A stretch of DNA of 64,000 nucleotides from Paludibacterium sp. (GCF_019232825.1 NZ_JAFAND010000127.1:1-64000), one strand, 5' to 3'; counted from the first letter of the stretch, positions 1 to 8,577 are shown. Notes: generated from the sequence alone by a model not told the origin. Made by a program: numbers and translations.

Positions 1-29
1 GGGCGTTTCGCGCCCGGAGCCTCGCCTGA
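1..29 (+). CDS. 3' end of an upstream gene (partial)
   Basis: An open frame enters from the left edge and ends in TGA at 27-29, which overlaps the ATG of the next gene (TGATG). Only about eight residues (ending AFRARSLA) are visible, so no product can be assigned. The stop/start overlap suggests translational coupling with the deacetylase gene that follows. Confidence 0.35.
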
Positions 30-811
30 TGCGCCGCCTGATCCTGTGCGCCGACGACTTTGCCCAATCCCCCGGCATCAGCCGCGGCATCCTGGCACTG
101 ATCGATGCCGGCAGGCTGTCCGCCACCAGCGTGTTCGCGCCCTCGCCCTGCTGGCCGGAATTCGCGACCGAGCTGGCGACACGGCCGGTCGACGCCGGTC
201 TGCACGTCAACCTGACCGAGGCGCTCGGTATGCCGACGCGCGGCCTGGGCTACTGGTTGCTTGCGAGCCAGCTGCGGCTGCTGTCCCGCGCGCGCCTGCG
301 CGACTGTATTCTCAACCAGATCGACGCTTTCACCGAACAGCTTGGCCGCCTGCCGGACTATCTGGATGGTCACCAGCACGTGCACGCGCTGCCGGTAGTG
401 CGCCAGGCGCTGACCGACGCCATCGCGCGACGCTGGCCCGAGAGCCACCGCCCGTACGTCCGCCGGCCGGACCGGCTGGCGAGCCTTGGCGATAGCGGTT
501 TCAAGGGCAAGGTGCTGCGAACCTGCGTGGCCGGCTTCAGCGCCCATTTACGGCGGCAGCATCTCGACGGCCCGGACTGGTTCGCGGGGCTTTACTCGCT
601 CACGCCCGGCGCCGATTTCGCCGCGCTCATGCGCCACTGGCTCGACATGGCGCCGGATGGCGCGCTGATCATGTGCCACCCCGGGCTTGCGGATCCCCTG
701 CCCGACCCCATCGCCGTCACGCGACCGTTGGAATACGCCTACCTGATGAGCGAGCGCTTCGCCGCCGACCGCGCCGCGTGCGACGTGCGGCTCGCGCGCT
801 ACCGCGACTGA
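29..811 (+). CDS. ChbG/HpnK-type carbohydrate deacetylase
   Basis: This 260-aa protein belongs to the YdjC/ChbG/HpnK family, metal-dependent enzymes that remove N-acetyl groups from sugars; HpnK members act in hopanoid head-group synthesis. Family marks are the N-terminal CADDF motif (Asp 9-10), a LHVNLTEA block near residue 57, DGHQHVH near residue 113 with metal-binding histidines, and CHPG near the C terminus. The exact substrate (chitooligosaccharide, hopanoid or lipid-linked sugar) cannot be told from sequence. The start overlaps the stop of a partly visible upstream gene, and its 3' end overlaps the convergent inositol-phosphate synthase gene by 13 bp. Confidence 0.85.
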   Translation: MRRLILCADDFAQSPGISRGILALIDAGRLSATSVFAPSPCWPEFATELATRPVDAGLHVNLTEALGMPTRGLGYWLLASQLRLLSRARLRDCILNQIDAFTEQLGRLPDYLDGHQHVHALPVVRQALTDAIARRWPESHRPYVRRPDRLASLGDSGFKGKVLRTCVAGFSAHLRRQHLDGPDWFAGLYSLTPGADFAALMRHWLDMAPDGALIMCHPGLADPLPDPIAVTRPLEYAYLMSERFAADRAACDVRLARYRD

Positions 812-1914
812 CCGCCATTTTCGTCTGACACGGATTCGGGGGACGGCCCGGCGGCGGACAACCATTGTTCCAGCAACGGCTTTTCGTCCGGTTCGGGTAC
901 CGCGCGCGGCGGCAGTTTGAACAAAAACGGCGCCGGTGCTTCGATGGCGCCGGACAGATGCCGGTCCCGCGCCAACTGCGCGCAGCGTATCGCATCGATC
1001 GCCACCCCGGCGGAATTCGGGCTGTCCTCCACGTCCAGCCGTACTTCGATGGAAAATGCCATATCCAGGCAGGCATTGCCCTCCAGGCGGATATACGCCA
1101 CTTTGCGGTCCTTGAGCAGCGGCAGGTAATCGGAGGGGCCGACGCTGATTTCCACCTGGGGCCCGAGCAGATCGGCAATGGCGTGGGACTTGGTGAACTT
1201 CTTCGAGGCGGCGCGACCGCGCTCGGCCATATTGTAAAAATCGGCATTGCCACCGACATTCAATTGATAGGTCGAGCGCACGCGCGCACCACGGTCGAGC
1301 AATGCCTGGCAGATTCGGCGATGCAACATCGTCGCGCCGATCTGGCTTTTGATGTCGTCGCCCAGCACCGGCACACCCGCCAACCGAAAACGCTCCGCCC
1401 AGGCCGAGTGGGTTGCCACGCGCTCGGGATTGCAATTGACGAACGCGCAACCGGCCAGCAAACTCGCCTCCGCATACAGATCGGTATCCTGGCGCGCACC
1501 TACCGGCAGATAGTTGACGACCACGTCGACGTGCCGCCCGCGCAGCAGCTCGACGATGCTGTCGACCGAGGTTTGCAGGCAGGCCGGATCGACTTCGATC
1601 TCCTGGCTCAAATTACTGCCGAGGCCATCCTGAAAGGCCCCCGGCGCCACGGTCACCCCCAACACCGGCACCGCCACATAGCGGGTGGTGCAGTTGGGGG
1701 CAGCGCCGATCGCCTCGGCCAAGTCCCGGCCGACCTTCTCGCGGTTAACGTCGAATGCCGCCACCACCTTGACCTGCCCGACGCCGTAGCCGCCGAGCGT
1801 CTGGTGCATGACGCCGACAAAGCCGTAATCGAACTGCTTGGATGCGTGGATGAGCTGAATCAGACTGGCGGCGCAATTGCCCACACCGACGATGGCCACA
1901 TGGATGTTCTTCAT
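799..1914 (-). CDS. inositol-3-phosphate synthase
   Basis: This 371-aa protein matches the short prokaryotic type of myo-inositol-1-phosphate synthase, which converts glucose 6-phosphate to inositol 3-phosphate with bound NAD. The N terminus has a Rossmann start (VAIVGVGNCAASLI). Later blocks such as GDDIKSQIGAT and LNVGGNADFYNM are typical of the family's NAD- and substrate-binding core. Its length is close to actinobacterial Ino1. The start is ATG with a GGAG-like site upstream. The gene is monocistronic by position, facing the deacetylase gene convergently. Inositol synthesis is unusual in betaproteobacteria, so the product probably feeds a specialised lipid or a compatible solute, which is inference. 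Confidence 0.87.
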   Translation of the reverse strand: MKNIHVAIVGVGNCAASLIQLIHASKQFDYGFVGVMHQTLGGYGVGQVKVVAAFDVNREKVGRDLAEAIGAAPNCTTRYVAVPVLGVTVAPGAFQDGLGSNLSQEIEVDPACLQTSVDSIVELLRGRHVDVVVNYLPVGARQDTDLYAEASLLAGCAFVNCNPERVATHSAWAERFRLAGVPVLGDDIKSQIGATMLHRRICQALLDRGARVRSTYQLNVGGNADFYNMAERGRAASKKFTKSHAIADLLGPQVEISVGPSDYLPLLKDRKVAYIRLEGNACLDMAFSIEVRLDVEDSPNSAGVAIDAIRCAQLARDRHLSGAIEAPAPFLFKLPPRAVPEPDEKPLLEQWLSAAGPSPESVSDENGGQSR

Positions 1915-2040
1915 TCATGACTCCTGATGGAAAGGGGAGAAATGAACCAACGGGCAGCAGGCTTGACGTTTTGGATTTTGAAATTTTGCACCGCCCATCG
2001 TAACGACGGCGTGACAAGACGGAAAGTTGGCGCGGCACGC

Positions 2041-2724
2041 TCACCAAGCGTCAGGCCGCCAGGCGGGTGCGTCAATCAGCGCACGGAAATCCGCGCGCAA
2101 GAATAGCGTCCCCTCTTGCGGCACACATTGAAAGGCGAAAGGCTCGTCCTCCAGCTGGAAACGAAGCTGCCAAGCATGCAGATAGCCCCGGTCCGCCGGC
2201 TCGCCGCCGGCGGGATGGTAGCGCTCATCGCCGATGATCGGCGCCCCCAGGCTCTTGAGCGCCACACGCAGCTGATGCGTGCGACCGGTCAACGGCTTGA
2301 GGAAAAACACCCGCAGCCCTGGCGCGAGCGACACGCTATGAAAATGGGTGACGGCAGGATTGTCCCGTGATGCCAGCAAGCGCCAGGAACCGCCTCGCCC
2401 CTTCTCCATATCCCCGCGCACCCAGCCCTGCTTCTTGGCCGGCTTGCGATCCGACAACGCCAGATAACGCTTGTCGATGCGCCGCTCGGCAAGCGCGGTG
2501 GACAGTTGCCGCGCCATATCGGGCGAACGCGCGAGCAACATGAGCCCCGACGTCATCCGGTCGAGCCGGTGCACCGGCCACATATCGCCAAGCTCAGCCC
2601 GCGCCAGCTCGATCAAACCCGGTTCCTCGTCTTGGCGATGAAAGCTGACACCGGGGCATTTGTCGATCACAAAAAATCGCGGATCTTGGTGTACCAGGCG
2701 GAACGCGCGCTCACTCCCCGGCAT
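2041..2724 (-). CDS. RluA-family pseudouridine synthase
   Basis: A 227-aa RNA pseudouridine synthase of the RluA family. The catalytic motif HRLDRMTSG is at residues 52-60, with Asp55 as the expected nucleophile. The later GRTHQLRVALKSLGAPIIGDERY block is the family's conserved motif III. There is no S4 domain, and the length fits the small TIGR01621-like group whose RNA target is not established. The first 14 bp overlap the end of the upstream oxidoreductase gene on the same strand, so the two are probably cotranscribed. Confidence 0.85.
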   Translation of the reverse strand: MPGSERAFRLVHQDPRFFVIDKCPGVSFHRQDEEPGLIELARAELGDMWPVHRLDRMTSGLMLLARSPDMARQLSTALAERRIDKRYLALSDRKPAKKQGWVRGDMEKGRGGSWRLLASRDNPAVTHFHSVSLAPGLRVFFLKPLTGRTHQLRVALKSLGAPIIGDERYHPAGGEPADRGYLHAWQLRFQLEDEPFAFQCVPQEGTLFLRADFRALIDAPAWRPDAW

Positions 2725-3694
2725 AGCGAAGCCCCAGCGTCGCGCGCGCCGCGTCCAGGATGGCGATCATGCGGCGCGAGTGGTCATGGCTGACCAGCGG
2801 GCTTTCCAGCGCGCCCTGGCGCAGCAGCTGGCAGAAGTGGGCGGTCTCGTAATTGAGGCCGCCGCCCTCGGCCGGTTCGTTGAGCTCGATGACACGGCCG
2901 TCGTTGTATTGGATGGTCGCATGCGCCGGATTCCACCACTTGTCGTGCAGGGTCACGTGGCCCAGCGTTCCGGCAAGCATCGCATCGCCCTTGCCGCTGA
3001 CGTCCAAGCCGCTAAAGAGCTGGGCCATACCCTGATCGAAGCGCACGTTCAGGCTGGCGAACAGATCGACGCCGCCATCGCTCATCCGTCCCAAGGTTTG
3101 CACCTCGCGCGCCTCGCCCAGCCAGTCGACCGCCAGGAACGCGCCATAGATGCCGATATCGAGCAGGCTGCCGCCGGCCTGGTCGTGTTGAAACAACGTG
3201 CTGTCGGCCGGGGCGGTCGAGGTGGAAAAACCCGCGCGCACGAGCCGAACCGGGCCGATCGGCGCCTGCGCCAGATGCTGGCGCAAGCGCTGGTAGAGTG
3301 GAAAAAACGGCGGTTTCATCGCTTCCATGAATAGCCGTCGATGGCGGCGCGCCTCTGCCAGCACGCCCTCCAGCTGCGCTGCGTTCAATGCCGCCGGTTT
3401 CTCGCACAGCACCGCCTTGCCGGCCGCGAGTGCGGCGCGGGCGTAATGTGCGTGGCTGTCGTGCAAGGTCGCGATGTACACGGCGTCGATGTCGCTGGCC
3501 AACAGCGCCTCGAGCGAATCGCAGGGACTGGCGTCGCCGGCGAGCGCCAGCGCGGCGGCAGCCTCCGGACGGCGCGCCCAAACATGCCGTAGACGCGCTT
3601 CGGGCACATGACGCAGCGAATCAACGAAGCGTTGGGCAATGCGCCCGGCGCCGATGATACCAAAGCGCACCGGGGCAGAAGGTTGTTGCGGCAT
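2711..3694 (-). CDS. Gfo/Idh/MocA family oxidoreductase
   Basis: A 327-aa NAD(P)-dependent oxidoreductase with an N-terminal Rossmann fold (FGIIGAGRIAQRF) and the family's CEKP motif (LCEKPAALN), whose lysine normally contacts substrate. Members oxidise or reduce sugars, inositols and related compounds; the substrate here is unknown. The chosen ATG at 3694 has a GGAAG site about eight bases upstream, while an in-frame ATG at 3724 would add ten residues but lacks a ribosome-binding site. Inositol dehydrogenases belong to this family and an inositol-phosphate synthase lies nearby, but that link is only suggestive. Confidence 0.82.
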   Translation of the reverse strand: MPQQPSAPVRFGIIGAGRIAQRFVDSLRHVPEARLRHVWARRPEAAAALALAGDASPCDSLEALLASDIDAVYIATLHDSHAHYARAALAAGKAVLCEKPAALNAAQLEGVLAEARRHRRLFMEAMKPPFFPLYQRLRQHLAQAPIGPVRLVRAGFSTSTAPADSTLFQHDQAGGSLLDIGIYGAFLAVDWLGEAREVQTLGRMSDGGVDLFASLNVRFDQGMAQLFSGLDVSGKGDAMLAGTLGHVTLHDKWWNPAHATIQYNDGRVIELNEPAEGGGLNYETAHFCQLLRQGALESPLVSHDHSRRMIAILDAARATLGLRYAGE

Positions 3695-3748
3695 GAAGGG
3701 CTTCCATGGAAGAAAGGCGCCCATTGTGCCCGCGTTTTTCAGCCGGAA

Positions 3749-4219
3749 TCAATCCACGTCCAGATCGCGCATGCGCGCCTCGGCCTCCATGCGCATCTTG
3801 CGGCGGATCTCGGCTTGGCGGAAGCGCTTTTTCTGCGCGTCGGTATCGAGCGAGAGCGCCGGCACCTTGACCGGCTTGCCATCCTCCAGCGCCACCATGG
3901 TGAAGTAACAGCTATTGGTATGGCGCACAGAGCGCTGCTGAATATTCTCGGCCACCACCTTGATACCGACCTCCATAGAGGTACGGCCGACATGATTGAC
4001 GCTGGCGAGAAACGTCACCAGTTCGCCGACATGGATCGCTTGCTTGAACAGCACTTGGTCGACCGACAATGTCACCACGTAACGGCCGGCGTAGCGGCTG
4101 GCGCAGGCATAGGCGACCTGATCGAGCAACTTAAGCAATACCCCGCCATGCACATTGCCGGAGAAATTCGCCATATCCGGCGTCATCAGCACCGACATCA
4201 CCAACTCGCGCTCTACCAT
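3749..4219 (-). CDS. YciA-like acyl-CoA thioesterase (hotdog fold)
   Basis: A 156-aa single-hotdog protein resembling YciA and related acyl-CoA thioesterases, which hydrolyse acyl-CoA to free acid and CoA. The segment NFSGNVHGGVLLKLLDQVAYACA (about residues 18-40) is the usual active-site helix with its HGG turn and conserved Asp. The charged C-terminal tail (about 30 residues) is somewhat longer than in minimal family members. It is separated by only about 50 bp from the Gfo/Idh gene downstream on the same strand, so it could head that transcript. Confidence 0.82.
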   Translation of the reverse strand: MVERELVMSVLMTPDMANFSGNVHGGVLLKLLDQVAYACASRYAGRYVVTLSVDQVLFKQAIHVGELVTFLASVNHVGRTSMEVGIKVVAENIQQRSVRHTNSCYFTMVALEDGKPVKVPALSLDTDAQKKRFRQAEIRRKMRMEAEARMRDLDVD

Positions 4220-4290
4220 GCCGCGTTCCTTATTCGTTTGAATTGACGGGAGTAACTGCTAAGATCATAACAGCATAAAGGCTTGTTTCC

Positions 4291-4818
4291 ATGTCGATTT
4301 CCTCGATCAGCGCCAGCAACTACACCAGCAGCAGCAGCCCCTTCCCGGGCAGCAGCCAAACGCTGACGCCCGCGCAGCAACAAGAAGTCGCCCAACTCCA
4401 GGCGACCGACCGCGACGTGCGCGCGCACGAACAAGCCCACCTTAACGCCGCCGGCGGACTTGCCACCAGCGGCGCCAACTTCACCTATGAAACCGGACCG
4501 GACGGTAAGCGCTACGCCATCGGCGGCGAAGTGTCGATCGACACCTCGCCGGGCCGCACGCCGCAAGAAACGCTGGACCGCGCGCGCCGGGTGGTGAAGG
4601 CCGCGCTGGCGCCGGCCGATCCGTCGGCGCAGGATCTGCGTGTGGCTGCCGAAGCCGAGCAGCAGATCAATCAGGCCGAGGCGCAACTGCGCGCACAACA
4701 GACCCAGCAACAAAAAACCGGCGGCGCGAACGCCGCCGGCCCTTCCGCTTATACCGCCAGCGGCGCCGGGGTAACCAGCAATACCCAGAACGGTGGTCTG
4801 GTCAACACCTACGCCTGA
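4291..4818 (+). CDS. putative SprA-type/CJM1_0395-family metalloprotease
   Basis: A 175-aa protein of the SprA-related family annotated as putative metalloproteases. Residues 46-50 read HEQAH, an HExxH zinc-binding motif, preceded by the conserved ATDRDVRAHEQAH context and followed by FTYETGPDGKRYAIGGEV, which is diagnostic of the family. The N terminus is Ser-rich and low-complexity, and the C-terminal third is Gln/Ala-rich and probably coiled or disordered. No signal peptide is evident. Its stop lies inside the end of the convergent efflux ATPase gene (10-bp overlap). Biochemical function is not established for the family. Confidence 0.75.
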   Translation: MSISSISASNYTSSSSPFPGSSQTLTPAQQQEVAQLQATDRDVRAHEQAHLNAAGGLATSGANFTYETGPDGKRYAIGGEVSIDTSPGRTPQETLDRARRVVKAALAPADPSAQDLRVAAEAEQQINQAEAQLRAQQTQQQKTGGANAAGPSAYTASGAGVTSNTQNGGLVNTYA

Positions 4819-7091
4819 GCCGGTTGATGCCGCGTCAGCCGAAGTCCATTTCCCACCACGATCAGACTGGCGCCGACATCGGCGAACACCGCCATCCATA
4901 ACGTGGCGACGCCGGAGAGCGCCAAGGCAAAGAACACCAGCTTGATCGCCAACGCCAAACCCAGGTTGAAACGCAGCACACGCATCGTGCGCCGCGCCAG
5001 CGACAGCATTTGCGGCAACTGGGCGAGGCGGTCGTCCATCAAAGCCACCGCCGCGGTTTCCAGCGCCGTGTCCGAGGCCGCGCCCACGGCAATGCCAAGG
5101 TCGGCGCGCGCCAGCGCCGGCGCATCGTTGACGCCGTCGCCGACCATGGCCACCACGCCGTAACGGTTTTGCAACCGCTCGATCTGCGTCAATTTGTCCT
5201 GCGGCAGCAAAGCGCCGTGCGCGTCCTCGATGCCGGCGATCCGTCCCAGGCTATCGACCACGCGCTGGTTATCGCCGGAGAGAATGGCGGCGTGCACGCC
5301 GAGCGCGCCCAGACGCGACACGGCCAGGGCGGCATCGGCGCGGGCGCTGTCGGCCACCGCGAAAATCGCCAATAGCCGCGCGCCGTCCAACAGCAGCAGC
5401 GTGGCTTGCCCTTGCTGTTCGATGTCGTCCAACTGTTGCTGCAGCTCGACATTCAGCGCGCCAGCCTCAAACGCCATGCGCCGGCTGCCGATGGCGAGTT
5501 CGCGGCCGTCGACCGTGCCGGTCACCCCGAGCCCCGCGCGCTCGCTAAGGTCGCCGGCAGCCGGCAAGACCAGCGAACGCGCTCGTGCCGCCTGTTGCAG
5601 CGCCAATGCCAGCGGATGGGTGGAATGGGCATCCAGCGCGGCGGCCAAGGTCAGCGCCTGCGTCTCGTCGATGCCTGGCATCGGCACGATGCGCGCCACC
5701 TGGGCCTGGCCGGTGGTCAGCGTTCCGGTCTTGTCGAAGGCCACGGCGCGCACGCGGGCTGCGGTCTCCAGCGCCTCGCCGCCCTTGATCAATAACCCAT
5801 GCCGCGCCGCCGCGGCCAGCGCGCTCACCAGCGTCACCGGCGTGGCGATCACCATCGCGCACGGGCAGGCGATCACCAGCAGCACCAGCGACTGATAGAA
5901 CGCGGCGCGCGCCGGCATCAGGCCGACGAGCGGCAGCAAGATCGCTGCGGCAACGGCCAACAGCACCACCACCGGGGTATAGGCGCGGGCGAAGCGGTCG
6001 ATGAACCGTTGCGTCGGCGCCTTCGATGCCTGCGCGTCGCGCACGCTGTCGATGATGCGCGCGAGCACCGAGCCATTGGCGGGCGCGCGGGCAACGATTT
6101 CCACCAGCCCCTGGCCGTTGATACTGCCGGCGAACACGGTGTCCCCCGCCTGCTTGTCACGCGGCAGGCTTTCACCGGTGATCGGCGCCTCGTTGAAGCT
6201 GCTCCGGCCGGCGGCCAGCTCGCCGTCGAGCGGTACGCGCTCGCCCGGACGCACTCGAAGCCGCGAACCCACCGGCACATCCGCCACCGGCACTTCGCGC
6301 CAGTCGCCCCCTGCATGCACCCAGGCGGTGGCCGGCGCCAAGTCCATCAGCGCCCGTACCGCATGGCCGACACGTGCGAGCGACAACGCTTCGAGCTTTT
6401 CCGCCAAACCAAACAGAAACAGCACCATCGCGGCCTCCGGCCACTGGCCGATCAGCAGCGCGCCGCCCACCGCCAGCGCCATAAGGAAATGAATGTTCAA
6501 CACGCGCGAGCGCAGCGCGATCCAGCCCTTTTTCAGCGTCGGCAAGCCACCGCAGAGAATCGACAACACGGCGAGCGCCATCACCAGCGGATGTTGATCG
6601 CCCGTCGCCCAGGCCACACCCTCGGCCGCCACCGCCGCCATGCCGGAAAACAGGAATACCCAAGACCGGGCCGGCGCGGCGGGCACGGTTGCCGCAGGCG
6701 CGTCGGCAGCGATCGGCTCGGCGCGCATGCCGACGTGCCCGACGGCGGCAATCAACTGCGGAATCTCCAGCGGCGCGTGCTCGACCGTCAGCACCCGTTC
6801 GAAGAAATCGAACTGCAGCCCGGTCACACCCGGCACGGCGGCCAAGGCCTTTTCGATCAGCCGGGCCTCGGTCGGACAATCCATCGCCTGAATGCGCAGC
6901 AGGGTGCGCTCGGCGCCGGCTTGATCGCTGAAGCGGGTGGCGTGCGCGCCGTGATCGTGATCGTGATCGCGGTCGTGACTGTGATCGTGCCCGTCATGCG
7001 GGGGGTGGCGGTGGCCGTGCGTGGGCGGCGTGGGCGCGCAGGCATGGCCGGCGCAACCGCAAGAGGTCTTGCGCAGGGTCGGTTCGCTCAT
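4809..7091 (-). CDS. Cd/Zn/Pb-translocating P1B-type ATPase
   Basis: A 760-aa heavy-metal efflux ATPase that pumps divalent soft metals out of the cytoplasm using ATP. An N-terminal Cys/His-rich tail (CGC at 11-13, then a His/Asp-rich run at about 25-50) precedes a heavy-metal-associated domain with MDCPTE at 70-75. The TGES actuator motif is near 305, the membrane metal site CPC is at 409-411, and the phosphorylated Asp453 lies in DKTGTLT. The His-rich tail and the MDCPTE form favour Zn/Cd/Pb over Cu. It is divergent from a CadR/PbrR-type regulator, and the MerR-type promoter between them reads into this gene. Confidence 0.93.
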   Translation of the reverse strand: MSEPTLRKTSCGCAGHACAPTPPTHGHRHPPHDGHDHSHDRDHDHDHGAHATRFSDQAGAERTLLRIQAMDCPTEARLIEKALAAVPGVTGLQFDFFERVLTVEHAPLEIPQLIAAVGHVGMRAEPIAADAPAATVPAAPARSWVFLFSGMAAVAAEGVAWATGDQHPLVMALAVLSILCGGLPTLKKGWIALRSRVLNIHFLMALAVGGALLIGQWPEAAMVLFLFGLAEKLEALSLARVGHAVRALMDLAPATAWVHAGGDWREVPVADVPVGSRLRVRPGERVPLDGELAAGRSSFNEAPITGESLPRDKQAGDTVFAGSINGQGLVEIVARAPANGSVLARIIDSVRDAQASKAPTQRFIDRFARAYTPVVVLLAVAAAILLPLVGLMPARAAFYQSLVLLVIACPCAMVIATPVTLVSALAAAARHGLLIKGGEALETAARVRAVAFDKTGTLTTGQAQVARIVPMPGIDETQALTLAAALDAHSTHPLALALQQAARARSLVLPAAGDLSERAGLGVTGTVDGRELAIGSRRMAFEAGALNVELQQQLDDIEQQGQATLLLLDGARLLAIFAVADSARADAALAVSRLGALGVHAAILSGDNQRVVDSLGRIAGIEDAHGALLPQDKLTQIERLQNRYGVVAMVGDGVNDAPALARADLGIAVGAASDTALETAAVALMDDRLAQLPQMLSLARRTMRVLRFNLGLALAIKLVFFALALSGVATLWMAVFADVGASLIVVGNGLRLTRHQPAQA

Positions 7092-7100
7092 GGTACTGTC

Positions 7101-7125
7101 CTACATAGTAAGGGGTGCTATGTAG
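7101..7125 (-). promoter_or_regulatory. inverted repeat in the ATPase leader
   Basis: CTACATAG at 7101-7108 and CTATGTAG at 7118-7125 form a perfect 8-bp inverted repeat in the 5' leader of the efflux ATPase, between its -10 region and its ribosome-binding site (AGGACAG). It could form a weak leader hairpin or be a second protein-binding site. No function is demonstrated. Confidence 0.45.
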
Positions 7126-7128
7126 CGC

Positions 7129-7159
7129 ATTTCAGACCCTGAAGCTACTATAGGGTCAA
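7129..7159 (-). promoter_or_regulatory. CadR/PbrR-type operator-promoter of the efflux ATPase
   Basis: On the minus strand a -35 box TTGACC (7159-7154) and a -10-like TGAAAT (7134-7129) are separated by 19 bp, the overlong spacer typical of MerR-family promoters. The spacer is filled by an imperfect dyad with arms ACCCT and AGGGT (7136-7156). This matches the known layout of lead- and cadmium-responsive operators, in which the metal-loaded activator untwists the DNA to align the two boxes. It lies between the divergent ATPase and regulator genes. Confidence 0.8.
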
Positions 7160-7181
7160 GGACTTTTTTGCGAGCAATAGG

Positions 7182-7637
7182 ATGCTGATCGGTGAACTAG
7201 CCAAAATGGCCGGCTGCGAAGTCGAAACCATCCGCTATTACGAAAAAGAAAAACTGCTGTCGGCGCCGGAACGCGGCACATCCGGCTACCGCCACTATCG
7301 CGGCGAGCACTTGGGCGAATTGAATTTCATCCTGCACTGCCGCTCGCTCGGCATTTCGCTGGCGGAAATCCGTCAACTGGCCGACTTCCGCGCCGATCCG
7401 TCATTGGCCTGCGAGGAAATCAATCAGCTGATCGACCGCCACATCAAGAGCGTGCATCAGCAACTGGAATCGCTGCGCCTGTTGGAACAGCAACTGCTGA
7501 CCTTACGCCAGCGCTGCCTGCATGCCAGCGACGCCGCGCACTGCGGGATCTTTCAGACCCTGGTGCAAGCCGCCGAGGGCGAAGGCTGCGCCTGCCACGA
7601 CGGCGTGCTGACCACGCCGTCGTCCAGACAGGACTAG
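7182..7637 (+). CDS. cadR: MerR-family Cd/Pb-responsive regulator (CadR/PbrR type)
   Basis: A 151-aa MerR-family activator. The N-terminal winged helix-turn-helix includes the RYYEKEKLL segment (residues 18-26). A dimerisation helix follows, and the metal-site cysteines are Cys77, Cys112 and Cys121, the same arrangement as in CadR and PbrR. A short C-terminal CACH cluster (136-139) may add ligands. It should sense Cd(II) or Pb(II) and activate the divergent ATPase gene through the 19-bp-spacer promoter. The stop codon TAG falls inside a relic of a mobile-element end (see 7634-7661). Confidence 0.9.
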   Translation: MLIGELAKMAGCEVETIRYYEKEKLLSAPERGTSGYRHYRGEHLGELNFILHCRSLGISLAEIRQLADFRADPSLACEEINQLIDRHIKSVHQQLESLRLLEQQLLTLRQRCLHASDAAHCGIFQTLVQAAEGEGCACHDGVLTTPSSRQD

Positions 7638-7661
7638 GGTCTATCTGCAGACAGGCCCTAA
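7634..7661. mobile_element. fused-end relic of a YTAR-target element
   Basis: CTAG, then GGTCTATCTGC joined directly to GCAGACAGGCC, then CTAA. The two 10-11 bp arms are near-perfect inverted copies of the terminal repeats of the full element at 49444-49708, with the whole interior missing. The flanking tetranucleotides fit the YTAR target rule. The left one contains the stop codon of cadR and the right one supplies (in reverse) the stop codon of the convergent regulator gene. As a hairpin between convergent genes it might also help terminate transcription. Confidence 0.55.
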
Positions 7662-7885
7662 TCGACAGGCTCGGCAGCCTCTTCCGCGGCATACTCCAGA
7701 ATGTCCCCCGGCTGGCACGCCAGCGCGCGGCAAATCGCGTCGAGCGTGCTCAGACGCAACCCTTTGACCTTACCCTGTTTCAGCAGCGACAGGTTCTGCT
7801 CGGTAATATCGATCATGGCGGCAAGATCCTTGGATTTGATCTTGCGGCGGGCAAGCATGACGTCCAATCGAATGACAATCGCCAT
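7658..7885 (-). CDS. small XRE-family (Cro/CI) transcriptional regulator
   Basis: A 75-aa protein that is almost entirely a helix-turn-helix domain (about residues 14-65: KIKSKDLAAMIDITEQNLSLLK). It is the YozG-like type that usually accompanies DUF2975 membrane proteins. The ATG at 7885 is preceded by AAAGGG. It lies 11 bp after the DUF2975 gene on the same strand, so the two should form an operon. It ends in a TAG supplied by a mobile-element relic. Confidence 0.85.
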   Translation of the reverse strand: MAIVIRLDVMLARRKIKSKDLAAMIDITEQNLSLLKQGKVKGLRLSTLDAICRALACQPGDILEYAAEEAAEPVD

Positions 7886-7896
7886 ACGGCGCCCTT

Positions 7897-8451
7897 TCAA
7901 ATGAATTGCTGGTTTTCCTGCTCGACCGCGACACCCGCGCGCAGCACGTGCGCAATCACCGCGAGGCAACCGGCCAAATACAGCGCAACCAGATCCGGCG
8001 ACCCCAACGACAGCGACACCACATGTCCGCCAGCGGGGGCGGTCGCGGTCAACCACATACTGAGCGCCGGTTCGGACACCAGCGACAGCCCCACCCACAG
8101 AGCGATGTAACGTGCGATGCGGCTCATCAGCTCGGCCGTATGCTCGGAGAAATACGCGCGCCTGCTAAATGCGTGGAACAACCCGCGCGAGCACCAGAAT
8201 GCGGCGGCAAGCGCGGTGAGTGGAATGCTGCTAATCGCGGCGGCACCGAACAACTGCCAACCGGCAAGGGAAGCCAAGTCGACGTGCCAACGGGCTGCAG
8301 CGCCTTCCGGCATGCCGAAGCGCAGACCGTATTGTTGCGCGATGTCGGGATTAAACCAGCACAACACGTTCAACAACAAGGTCGCGGCTACCAAAGCAGT
8401 TGATATCGCGGCCAACGCGGCGCTTAGCTTCGAGATTTGTTGCGAGGTCAT
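7897..8451 (-). CDS. DUF2975 membrane protein
   Basis: A 184-aa integral membrane protein with about four hydrophobic segments (roughly residues 10-30, 62-85, 110-135 and 150-175), fitting the DUF2975 family. These proteins typically pair with a small XRE regulator, as here. The function is unknown; a role in sensing membrane or nutritional state and controlling the partner regulator is inference. The ATG at 8451 was chosen because GGAGC lies just upstream; a longer frame to 8577 has no ribosome-binding site. Confidence 0.75.
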   Translation of the reverse strand: MTSQQISKLSAALAAISTALVAATLLLNVLCWFNPDIAQQYGLRFGMPEGAAARWHVDLASLAGWQLFGAAAISSIPLTALAAAFWCSRGLFHAFSRRAYFSEHTAELMSRIARYIALWVGLSLVSEPALSMWLTATAPAGGHVVSLSLGSPDLVALYLAGCLAVIAHVLRAGVAVEQENQQFI

Positions 8452-8577
8452 GTAAGCTCCGATTAAAGAGATAAATACATAAATTATCGTAGCACAATCA
8501 TTTATATTTACAAAAGGATAATTCTTAAACAAGAAAGCCGACGCAAAACGCCGGCCAGGTTGATTCGTGCGCGCCAA

